Origin: Dulcicalothrix desertica PCC 7102
Lineage (GTDB): Bacteria > Cyanobacteriota > Cyanobacteriia > Cyanobacteriales > Nostocaceae
DNA: 61,926 nucleotides
Assembly: GCF_003991905.1 (NCBI RefSeq)
Contig: NZ_RSCL01000042.1
Coordinates: 1-61,926 of the forward strand
Reading direction: 5' to 3'
Position 1 is the stretch's first letter. Each line of letters starts with the position of its first letter. Of the stretch, positions 45,572 to 53,538 are shown piece after piece. The notes under the pieces are model-generated. The model did no database searches. It was not told the origin of the DNA and worked only from the letters and a program-made list of their open reading frames with translations. Made by a program: the position numbers and the translations under genes.

Positions 45572-47016
45572 TATAAATTGTCAAGGTAAATGCGAATTTT
45601 CTGAGCAAATAAGCTGTTTTTTGTTTGTTTTTTACTAGCGAGTAGTTCTGCTTTAGCTTCTTTAAAAGCTTTACTGAAAACAAACTCTCTAATTGACTCA
45701 ACAATATTTTTTAGATTCTCTGGTTCATTATCAAATGGTGCTATTTGAGATTTATTAAGCAATTTTAAAAATTGCTCTAAGAAAGCTTCTTCAGTTCGAT
45801 ATTGGACAATATCTAAAAAATTTTCTAGTTGAAAAATACGTCGTGCTTTACTCCATTCTATTTTCCATTTTTTACTAATATCACCTAAAGATACATTTTC
45901 TTGATAGTAAAGTCGTAATCCTTCTGGATAACATTGAGCAAAGTTATTATAAGCTTTACTTTTTCTCAATTCTTCAATACGTTGTTGGACTACTTCTGCT
46001 ATTACTTTGTCTAAAGTTTGGTCAAATAGTTGTTTACAAATTTTTTGAAATTTTTCTAATTCTATATCCTCCAAGTCACGGTCTTTGTAATAAGGCAATT
46101 CTGGGTTGGCAAAGTAATTATTTGTTGAATCATTATAAACCTCTATCGATACAGTTTTAGTGCTGCCTGTTTTTTTGTAAAGCCAATCTTGACGTAAAAT
46201 TTCAGCAATTTGTTTAAGATTATTAATTAACTCTTTAACAGAAATAACAAGATTTTTTTGCTGCAACAAACTTAATATTTCTTGCAGTTGGCTTTGTGTT
46301 GGTTCAGAACAGCGTCCTTTTTGGCGTGTTTTTATTCTATCGCGTTGATAAACTGTTTGAAAAGCTTTTATAATTTCAAGTTCTTCTGCCGAAAATAGTT
46401 TTGAGAGGGGACGAGGTATAGTTTTACACAAAAGTCCCCAATCACTAGGAGTTGCTAATCCAAACTCCCACAAAAATGACCGGATATTTTCATTGTGACA
46501 GGTAAGTCTTTTAACCCAATTATCTAAGTTTTCATTATTAACTAAGTCGGGATTATATTTTTGTAATATATTAACGCTAAAAAGTTCTGCTCCTTTTGGA
46601 ATTAATTGAGTTGTATTATCATGATAATTCAAGATGTGTTGGGTTTTACCCTGGCTATCTAAAATTACCAGTGCTTTACCATCGTCGTTTAAAACTAAGG
46701 GTAGTAAATCAGTATGAGTGAAAAGCTTTTCTCCGCTGATATTGTAGATGTTAGGAATGTTTCGGCAGGTAATACATATTTGATGTGAAACATAACACCG
46801 TAAACAAAGTCCAGCTAACGCGCGATCTTTAACGTCATCAGCTTTACGAAATACTTCCAATAACACCGTTTGAATTTGTTTATTGTCTTCTACTGATAGT
46901 GTGGTCTTTTTACTTAGGGAAGGAAATTGTAATTCAAAAAATTCCTTGACTCTATCGATTTTTTTGTCGCTGATTGACGGCAATTGAATTTTCCAGTAGT
47001 TTGTCGGTAATATCAT
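45559..47016 (-). CDS. Sigma-70-like protein of the CHAT set (set A)
   Basis: A 485-residue protein related to the sigma-like proteins found beside DUF1822 and CHAT genes in cyanobacteria. The C-terminal part has a helix-turn-helix resembling sigma region 4 (EGLRLYYQENVSLGDISKKW, then KARRIFQLENFL). The N-terminal half shows CLRCYVSHQICITCRNIPNI, a Cys-rich stretch that might bind metal. Canonical -10-binding region 2 residues are not obvious. It may be a dedicated sigma factor, a sigma-derived adaptor or an anti-sigma-sensitive switch. The paralogue is at 57103-58302. Confidence 0.6.
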   Translation of the reverse strand: MILPTNYWKIQLPSISDKKIDRVKEFFELQFPSLSKKTTLSVEDNKQIQTVLLEVFRKADDVKDRALAGLCLRCYVSHQICITCRNIPNIYNISGEKLFTHTDLLPLVLNDDGKALVILDSQGKTQHILNYHDNTTQLIPKGAELFSVNILQKYNPDLVNNENLDNWVKRLTCHNENIRSFLWEFGLATPSDWGLLCKTIPRPLSKLFSAEELEIIKAFQTVYQRDRIKTRQKGRCSEPTQSQLQEILSLLQQKNLVISVKELINNLKQIAEILRQDWLYKKTGSTKTVSIEVYNDSTNNYFANPELPYYKDRDLEDIELEKFQKICKQLFDQTLDKVIAEVVQQRIEELRKSKAYNNFAQCYPEGLRLYYQENVSLGDISKKWKIEWSKARRIFQLENFLDIVQYRTEEAFLEQFLKLLNKSQIAPFDNEPENLKNIVESIREFVFSKAFKEAKAELLASKKQTKNSLFAQKIRIYLDNLYCTA

Positions 47017-47159
47017 AATGATTTAATTTATTTCATACTTAACAAAACATGACATAAACAACGGTAAGATTGGTGCTTTCTTAAAAAATGATTCACCTTC
47101 TAGGGGCTACATTATATATAGATATATAGAGTTGATTTTAAGAACCTATACGCTTTATC

Positions 47160-47184
47160 GTAAGGTAGGCACTGCCCAGCTTAC
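47160..47184 (-). terminator. Imperfect palindrome after the CHAT-WD40 gene
   Basis: On the plus strand GTAAGGTAGGCACTGCCCAG and CTTAC; GTAAGGTAGGCA pairs imperfectly with TGCCCAGCTTAC. It starts ten bases past the stop codon of the CHAT-WD40 gene. It may end or process that transcript, or be one of the GGCACTGCC-type dispersed repeats. Confidence 0.45.
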
Positions 47185-47193
47185 CGTTCAGAA

Positions 47194-50100
47194 CTATTTA
47201 TTACACAGGGTGCGGTCGCTCTTATTCACATGAGGATTAGTCTTTAGATAATCTCGTACCCAGTCGCAACCATATGCTAGTACCTTATTTAACTCGGCAG
47301 CATGGTCTAAATTCCATAGAATTACTGTTTTGTCATCACTAGCCGAGGCGAGAGTTTTATTATCAAGACTAAAAGCAACTCTCCAAACCCTACCGCTATG
47401 ACCGTTGAGAGTAGCAAGTTCGGCGCCTGTCTTCAAATTCCACAGTTTGATAGTTTTGTCTGCACTTGCCGAAGCTAAAATCTTACCGTTAGGACTTATT
47501 GCCACTGCAAAGACTACAGCTTGATGCCCTTTAAGAGTGTTTAGTAGTGTGCCGTCACGCTTCCAGAGTTTAACGGTCTTATCTTCGCTAGCTGAGGCAA
47601 TTATATTACCGTCTGGGCTAAAAGTTACACCCCAAATTCCAGAGTCGTGTCCCTTAAGAGTGATAAGTTCGGCACCGTCTCGGTTCCAAAGTTTAATCGT
47701 CTTATCTGAACTAGCTGAGGCAATTGTATTACCATCAGGACTTATTGCAACATCCCATACCGTTTCTTGATGCCCGTTAAAAGTTTTAAGTTCGGCGCCG
47801 TTTTTATTCCATAATTTAACTGTTTTATCCCAACCTGCTGAAGCGATAGTGTTTCCATCAGGGCTAAAAGCTACAGCCCAAATACCAGCTTTGTGTCCAA
47901 CAAGAACTTTGAGGAGAGTGCCATTTTTATCCCACAGTTTGACCGTACCGTCTACACCCGCCAATGCAATTGTACTATTGTCTGGACTAAAAGCTACTCT
48001 GTAAACTGCTGCTTTGTTGTCAATCGTAACGGGTAATGTGGTATCTTGACTCCAAAGTTTAAGGGTTTTATCGTCACTTGCCGAAGCAACAGTTTTACCG
48101 TCAGGGCTAATAGCAACTCCGATAACCGAAGCGTTATGACCTTGGAGGGTAGTTAGCAAAGCACTATCTAATTTCCATATTCTGATAGTATTATCCAAAC
48201 TTACCGAGGCTAAAATCTTGCTGTCAGGACTAAAAGCTACTTTCCAAACCCGATCTGTATGTCCAGTTAACGTTGTCAATAAGGCGCCGTCCTGATTCCA
48301 AAGTTTAACAGTGTTGTCCCAACTTGATGAAGCTAAAATTTTACCATCTGGACTAAAAGCAACTCCCGAAACAGGAGCTTGATGTCCTCTGAGAGTTTTT
48401 AACAAATTACCCTCTTTATTTGAGAGCTTGATAGTGCCATCTGCACTCGCGGAGGCAATTATATTTCCATCGGGGCTAATTGCAATATTCCAAATTTTAT
48501 CATCATGTTGAGCAATTGTTTTCAAGAACGCGCGTGTTTCCACGTTCCACAATTTAACAGTTTTATCATTACCAGCCGAAGCTAAAATCTTACCATCTCG
48601 ACTAAAAGCAACTGTCTCAACCGCTCCAAGATGTCCCTTTAGAGTATCTAACAACGTGCCATTGCGGTTCCAAAGTTTGATGGTTGTATCATTGCTAGCC
48701 GAAGCTAAAGTCTTGCCGTCTGGACTAAAAGCAATTGCCTCAACCGCATCAAGATGTCCTTTAAAAGTATGCAATAAGGCGCCTGAGTTGCTCCACAATT
48801 TAATTGTATTATCTTCACTTGCTGAAGCTATTTGACCATCGGGGCTAATTGCAACACCTAAAACCCCAGCTTCATGTCCCGGTATAGTATTTAGCAAGGC
48901 GCCGTCACGCTTCCAAAGTTTGACGGTCTTATCGCTACTGGTTGAGGCAAGCATGTTACCATCTGGGCTGAAAACTACGCTCTTAACTTCACCAGTATGT
49001 CCTTCCAAACGGTTGGACTCAACCGCTCCATAAACTGCCTGCCGTAGCACCAATTCAATCTTATTCTGAGTTAGAGCGTCCACACTTCCTAAGTTATGCA
49101 ATTTTTGTTTAGCCCTAATTGCTTCTCTAAGCGCGTCCAACCTCTGATTAGAAACGAACAGTGCTGCTGAAGATGCACTAATAGCTTTAACTTCGCTTTT
49201 CGCTGAGTTTTGCCATTGCCACCATGCATTCAGGGCTAGCATTAAGGTTATTATTAAAACACTTGTAAGCGTAAAAATAGTTAACTGTCGTCTGCGAAGA
49301 AGTTTTTGCTGCTCTTTTTTGCGCCATTTAATGCTAGCGGTAATAAAAAGTCGTGCTTGTGATGTTATTTCATCTGTACGCTGTTTATACCAATCTTCTG
49401 CTACTGCTAACCGCACTCCTTGCAATAAAGCTTCTGGGTTTTGAGCGCTGGAAACCCAGTCACGGATTTCTTGCTTAAGTCTTTCTTGCCAAATGCGAAA
49501 CTCACGGTTAGTCTCTATCCACTTCTGCAAAGTTCTCCATTCTTGAATTAATGCTTCATGGGCAATTTCTACAGTTTCTATTTTCTCGGTTTCATCCCAT
49601 CCAGTCACTACTAAACGCTCATCAGCTAAACGTTTGACTAAACCCCAATTTTTTTTTCCTACGTCGTAGCGAGTTGCCACACGCCTAGTATCTTGTGTCC
49701 CTTCCCCTGGACGCACTAATTGAATAAAAACCCTTTCTGCTTGTTGTTTCTCTGACTCAGATAAGTTTCTTAATGCTTCATCCGCGTGGAGTGCTAAAGC
49801 TTTTTCTAACCCGCCAATTCCCTCGTAAGCTTGGTGAGTTAAAAACCAATTTTCTTGTTTCTCCCACAACTGCGTTAAAGCAAATTCTAACAAAGGTAAG
49901 CGTCCAGGATGATTGCCCAAATCATCGATTAATTTATTTGTTAATCCAAAATGCAATTCTACCTTCATTAAAGCTGCTGGTTTTTCGATAGCATCCCTCA
50001 ATTCTTCGGAGTTCATCGGCGCCAGTAATAAAGGGGTATATTCCTGCAATGCTTTACCAAATAAAGAATTTAAAACAATTCCTAAAAAATCAGCCCGCAG

Positions 50101-51801
50101 TGTTAGGACTAAGGTAAAATTTGACGTATGCTTAATAACAAGATATAAAGCTTTTAGAAAACTGTGCCGTTCGGTTTCTTCTGTCAAGGTATAAATTTCT
50201 TCAAACTGGTCAACAATTAATACTAAACGGTGATATTTTGAAACCGAAATAATATCTTGAATATAATTATGTAACTTTGTTTCATCATGGCACCAGTCCA
50301 AGTCTAAACTCATTTGTGCTAGCCTGCTATCAAATTTTGATGCAGCGTCTCTGATGTTAGGGTCAAGGTGACTTAGAGCAATAACCAAATTATCAAAAGG
50401 TTTATTCTCAGGACGAAAACTGATTATTTCCACATCGTGCGCGCTTCGCAACCTCGGTACCAAACCCGCAAACACAACGCTAGACTTACCACTTCCAGAG
50501 GCGCCAATTACCGAAATTAAAGGCATATTATAAACAACGTTTAGCAAATCGGCAATAAATTTATCTCTACCGAAATAAAAGGGTGCGTCAGATTCTTGGA
50601 ATGCAGACAAACCCCGATAAGGATTATCAGGAAGTACACCAGTTAGTCCACCTAAATCTGACCACAGGGGTGGAGGTTCAACTGTATTTTGACAGATAAT
50701 TGGTAGCCAAGTTATCCCTGGTAATTGCTTTTCTGAATTTTGTGACTCTGCAAGCTCAAACAGCTTATCTCTCGTTTCCCTTACAGAAGCAAATAAAGAT
50801 TTACCACTTGCAAAAGAACTTAAAAAGTAGCTAATAAACTTTTGGGCAATAACATCTGGCACCACCTCTCGCCATACAATAATGTAAGGAAGATTCAATT
50901 CAGCTAATTGGGTTGCTAAACCCAGACCATCACAAGAATTGAATATTGCTAACTTTAAACCCTTCGCTATTGCAGCTAGAAGTGTTTTTTTAATATCCGC
51001 CAGACTTAAGCTCTCGTGACGATTAATTTTAATTATCCCTGTAGTACCATCGTTTTTAGTTTCACTATGACCTGCAAAAAATAAAATATCACACGGTTCA
51101 TCCCAAAGTTTGATAAAATCAGCAGGACTTGGTTCAATAAGATTAATTAATTCTGCCCCTCGTTTTTTTAACTTTGAGAGCAGTTCTTTATCGGCATTTG
51201 TATTAATACCTTGGCTATCACCAAATATACTGATAATTTTCACCCTTCTAATTTTGTCATTGTTAAAATTGTAAGCAGTATTGGCTTCATTAGAATTAAA
51301 GCAAAGCGCTGCTTCACCTGTATAGTTTTTTATAACATTATTTCCGTTGGATAAATTTTGAAAACATAAATTCCATTCTTGCCAAGGTAGGCGATGTAAA
51401 ATATCTTTCGTTGTTAACGATATGACTTTCTCTGTATGAATGACTAAATGAATTTCTGAATCCGCGTATTGCTGTAATATTGTTTCTAATTCTAAATTTA
51501 CAGGTTCGAGCCACTCATGCAGCTGGCGCCGTAGAGCCTTTGCTTGTTGGTGACAATCTTGTGATGAAATGTGAGTGGGTTGATTGTTTTTAAACCCACG
51601 TTGCTGCCTTCTTTGTAGTAGATAATAATATTGATGTTTCCAATGTTCATATAATTTAGGTATTTCTGGACTTGGAGATAGCTGTGTTGCTATTTGCGTA
51701 TTCTTGGAGTTTGAAGTAGCAATTGTTATTAAAAATTGACCTTGCTCAAACCCATGCTCAAAATCGCCATCACCGAAATCTAAATTTATTGATACTACCA
51801 T
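47194..51801 (-). CDS. CHAT protease-STAND NTPase-WD40 protein (set A)
   Basis: A 1535-residue signalling protein. The N-terminal CHAT domain (about 100-380) is a caspase-like protease with His245 (FFAGHSE) and Cys290 (IFNSCDGLG). The STAND NTPase (about 390-800) has Walker A GASGSGKSS at 433-441 and Walker B LVLIVDQFEEIY. One membrane-like helix (QLTIFTLTSVLIITLMLALN) precedes a C-terminal array of 14 WD40 repeats, ending near residue 1500, enough for two seven-bladed propellers. The repeats are close to each other (for example SPDGNIIASAS and KTVKLW). STAND proteins usually oligomerise on ligand sensing; here that may activate the protease. Known relatives act in cell death or anti-phage defence, but this one is uncharacterised. 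Confidence 0.92.
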   Translation of the reverse strand: MVVSINLDFGDGDFEHGFEQGQFLITIATSNSKNTQIATQLSPSPEIPKLYEHWKHQYYYLLQRRQQRGFKNNQPTHISSQDCHQQAKALRRQLHEWLEPVNLELETILQQYADSEIHLVIHTEKVISLTTKDILHRLPWQEWNLCFQNLSNGNNVIKNYTGEAALCFNSNEANTAYNFNNDKIRRVKIISIFGDSQGINTNADKELLSKLKKRGAELINLIEPSPADFIKLWDEPCDILFFAGHSETKNDGTTGIIKINRHESLSLADIKKTLLAAIAKGLKLAIFNSCDGLGLATQLAELNLPYIIVWREVVPDVIAQKFISYFLSSFASGKSLFASVRETRDKLFELAESQNSEKQLPGITWLPIICQNTVEPPPLWSDLGGLTGVLPDNPYRGLSAFQESDAPFYFGRDKFIADLLNVVYNMPLISVIGASGSGKSSVVFAGLVPRLRSAHDVEIISFRPENKPFDNLVIALSHLDPNIRDAASKFDSRLAQMSLDLDWCHDETKLHNYIQDIISVSKYHRLVLIVDQFEEIYTLTEETERHSFLKALYLVIKHTSNFTLVLTLRADFLGIVLNSLFGKALQEYTPLLLAPMNSEELRDAIEKPAALMKVELHFGLTNKLIDDLGNHPGRLPLLEFALTQLWEKQENWFLTHQAYEGIGGLEKALALHADEALRNLSESEKQQAERVFIQLVRPGEGTQDTRRVATRYDVGKKNWGLVKRLADERLVVTGWDETEKIETVEIAHEALIQEWRTLQKWIETNREFRIWQERLKQEIRDWVSSAQNPEALLQGVRLAVAEDWYKQRTDEITSQARLFITASIKWRKKEQQKLLRRRQLTIFTLTSVLIITLMLALNAWWQWQNSAKSEVKAISASSAALFVSNQRLDALREAIRAKQKLHNLGSVDALTQNKIELVLRQAVYGAVESNRLEGHTGEVKSVVFSPDGNMLASTSSDKTVKLWKRDGALLNTIPGHEAGVLGVAISPDGQIASASEDNTIKLWSNSGALLHTFKGHLDAVEAIAFSPDGKTLASASNDTTIKLWNRNGTLLDTLKGHLGAVETVAFSRDGKILASAGNDKTVKLWNVETRAFLKTIAQHDDKIWNIAISPDGNIIASASADGTIKLSNKEGNLLKTLRGHQAPVSGVAFSPDGKILASSSWDNTVKLWNQDGALLTTLTGHTDRVWKVAFSPDSKILASVSLDNTIRIWKLDSALLTTLQGHNASVIGVAISPDGKTVASASDDKTLKLWSQDTTLPVTIDNKAAVYRVAFSPDNSTIALAGVDGTVKLWDKNGTLLKVLVGHKAGIWAVAFSPDGNTIASAGWDKTVKLWNKNGAELKTFNGHQETVWDVAISPDGNTIASASSDKTIKLWNRDGAELITLKGHDSGIWGVTFSPDGNIIASASEDKTVKLWKRDGTLLNTLKGHQAVVFAVAISPNGKILASASADKTIKLWNLKTGAELATLNGHSGRVWRVAFSLDNKTLASASDDKTVILWNLDHAAELNKVLAYGCDWVRDYLKTNPHVNKSDRTLCNK

Positions 51802-52145
51802 AATTTACTATATATAAGATTACTTAATATATAAAATCTTTAATATTAATGTTGCAGCGCTTAATCACCAAACATTTATTATAAACAGAGGATTCCTTAC
51901 TCCACAAGTAACTATTTTGGGGAAAATTTAGTAATATTGTTCTAATAAAGCTCAGGGCTACTGACATCTTGCACCATTTGAAATAAGCCCAAAGTGTATA
52001 GGCTTCAAAAAATGGACATATTAGTTTTTGGAAATCAGGGAAAGAACACATAATTACGGATCGCAACGGGAAACAAGACAACAGTCAAGCGAAAGCTAAT
52101 CCAACTATAAGCAACAAAAACAGAAATTTATAAGCATAATTGATT
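51802..52145. other. Intergenic between CHAT-WD40 and the small peptide gene
   Basis: About 340 bp with promoters for two divergent genes. It includes one ATCTTGCACC motif (near 51965) related to the inverted repeat at 7121 and 9130. Nothing else was recognised. Confidence 0.4.
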
Positions 52146-52328
52146 ATGAAGAAATTACTATTTTCTGCACTTATCGTAGTATCTACTTTCACGTGTCTGG
52201 CGCCATCCGCGCGTGCTTTACCAAGACCAAAAAACCTATATAATATATCAAACGATAGACAAGCAATAGTAGTTCAACTGGCTGACCGTGGAAAACCAGG
52301 AAATCCAATACCTGCTGGTCGTCGCTAG
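52146..52328 (+). CDS. Small secreted peptide precursor
   Basis: A 60-residue protein starting at the ATG at 52146. MKKLLFSALIVVSTFTCLAP is a clear signal peptide, probably cleaved after SARA-L. The mature ~35 residues are polar and end ADRGKPGNPIPAGRR. Small exported cyanobacterial proteins with a DRGxP-GR tail are known to me only as uncharacterised ones. It is divergent from the CHAT-WD40 gene, so a link (signal, substrate or effector) is possible. There is no Cys in the mature part and no bacteriocin leader of the Gly-Gly type. Confidence 0.65.
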   Translation: MKKLLFSALIVVSTFTCLAPSARALPRPKNLYNISNDRQAIVVQLADRGKPGNPIPAGRR

Positions 52329-52472
52329 TAATAACAGCGTCTTTCAGTCCAATAAGTGTATTAATTTGTTTACCAGTAGTTAGATTCCACACTCCCCATA
52401 ACCAGCCCACTCTTATAGCTTATTAGGGGAGACATTGATTAATTTATTCAGCTCATAATCTTCTCGCATCGT

Positions 52473-52688
52473 GTGAACAGACAATTTGCTGTAAATATGG
52501 CTAAGTTATCCAATGCCCGCGCGTTAATGGTAAAACCTCGCTTATTGTTACTAGATGAACCAAGTATGGGTTTAGCACCGAACTTAGTGCAAGAAATCTT
52601 TTTCCTCATCAAACAAATAAATCAAGAGCGAAGAACAACAATTTTGTTAGTTGAACAAAATGCTCGTCAAGCATTAGAGGATGTTTGA
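52473..52688 (+). pseudogene. livF/urtE-type ABC ATPase fragment
   Basis: From about 52510 the frame matches the C-terminal half of a branched-chain amino-acid or urea ABC ATPase: ARALMVKPRLLLLDEPSMGL (Walker B), APNLVQEIF, then TTILLVEQNARQALE (H-loop region replaced by VEQN as usual in LivF). Walker A and the signature motif are missing. The 3' end is cut by a MITE whose terminal repeat supplies the stop codon (GAT-GTT-TGA), removing the last ~35 residues. Confidence 0.8.
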
Positions 52689-52870
52689 AAAGTGTGCTTT
52701 CATGTCATGCTGAGGTACGAAGGGCGCAGTTTTCCCGCTTTCGCGCGCATCTCGGTATATAGTTTCAAACCCTAGATTCTAGCAGTAAGGGCAAATGCTC
52801 CGCATTACGTTCCGTAAGACTCCACTCGCTTGGAACAATTTATACCTTATCTGACTTTTCAAACAACCTC
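52677..52870. mobile_element. 194-bp MITE with 17-bp inverted repeats
   Basis: The left end GAGGATGTTTGAAAAGT (52677-52693) and right end ACTTTTCAAACAACCTC (52854-52870) are inverted repeats with one mismatch. TTA flanks both sides directly, consistent with a 3-bp target duplication. No transposase lies inside, so it is non-autonomous. The ends resemble IS5/IS1031-type termini as I recall them. It inserted into the livF fragment. Confidence 0.75.
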
Positions 52871-53129
52871 TTAGGGTACTTTCGTTGGTCAAAAGCGGAA
52901 CACTGTTTATTTTATACAAATATGAAATAATCACAAAATCAATAATTTTAAACTTATTGATATTCATGTTGAGTAATAATTATTACAGTTGGGTTACGAT
53001 TTAATCACCTACATTAATTACATCCAAGTTTGATTTAGTGATTAAATCATAACTGGATTTGAAGGGCGCCTTCCGAGTTTCTTTTTTAGGTATATTAAGA
53101 AGAGGTAAATTTGTGATTTAATCAGAATT
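52871..53129. other. Intergenic, no gene
   Basis: AT-rich sequence. TGATTTAATCA-like words recur: GATTTAATCACC near 53001, TTAGTGATTAAATCATAACT near 53035 and GTGATTTAATCAGAAT near 53112. These could be operator sites for the ORF at 53130. Confidence 0.35.
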
Positions 53130-53405
53130 ATGAGAAACAACCGGGGAGGAAAACGAGAAAATGCTGCTGGAAAGCCAATTTGGAAGAATCCATACACTTG
53201 TACTATTAGGGTTCCCAAGATATATGCTCAAAAAGTAATGCAGCTAGCTCACCGACTGGATTCTGGGGAAGAATTTGATAATGACACAAAATTAAACTCA
53301 GTTACTCAAGCTATTGATACCAATATTCAACCAGAACTAGAAACGAAAGAAATAATTACAGAATATTTACTGATTAACCAATTACACGAGAAATACTGGT
53401 ATTAA
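53130..53405 (+). CDS. Small conserved-type protein (RGGKRENA-xxK)
   Basis: A 91-residue protein whose N terminus RGGKRENAAGKPIWKNPYTC, then TIRVPKIYAQKVMQLAHRLD, resembles small cyanobacterial proteins beginning RGGARENAGRK-x-x-W and containing TIRVPE-hydrophobic helices. Those are usually annotated as hypothetical. The basic start and the RVP helix suggest a possible ribbon-helix-helix or other DNA-binding role (inference). The GATTTAATCA-like words upstream could be its operator. It is convergent with the CHAT-CHASE2 gene. Confidence 0.55.
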   Translation: MRNNRGGKRENAAGKPIWKNPYTCTIRVPKIYAQKVMQLAHRLDSGEEFDNDTKLNSVTQAIDTNIQPELETKEIITEYLLINQLHEKYWY

Positions 53406-53538
53406 TTTTATTGATTTTACTAAAATATCCCCCTTCGGCCATCTTTCTTACGTCGAACTCAGGTTAATAAGGATAGCTTTAAACACTCTTTTTCTCCCCA
53501 ACCGAAAGCGGAGCGTTAGGGGGGATTTTAAAGTTTTT
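53406..53538. terminator. Convergent-gene gap with terminator-like sequence
   Basis: The gap between two convergent genes. CCCAACCGAAAGCGGAGCGT, then TAGGGGGG, precedes the end of the CHAT-CHASE2 gene. CCCCCTTCGG near 53430 can pair with the later G-rich run. A bidirectional terminator is plausible, but the structure is imperfect. Confidence 0.3.

Noticed and set aside
51824-52081. 85-residue minus-strand ORF upstream of CHAT-WD40
   Set aside because: No family resemblance and it covers the likely promoter region.
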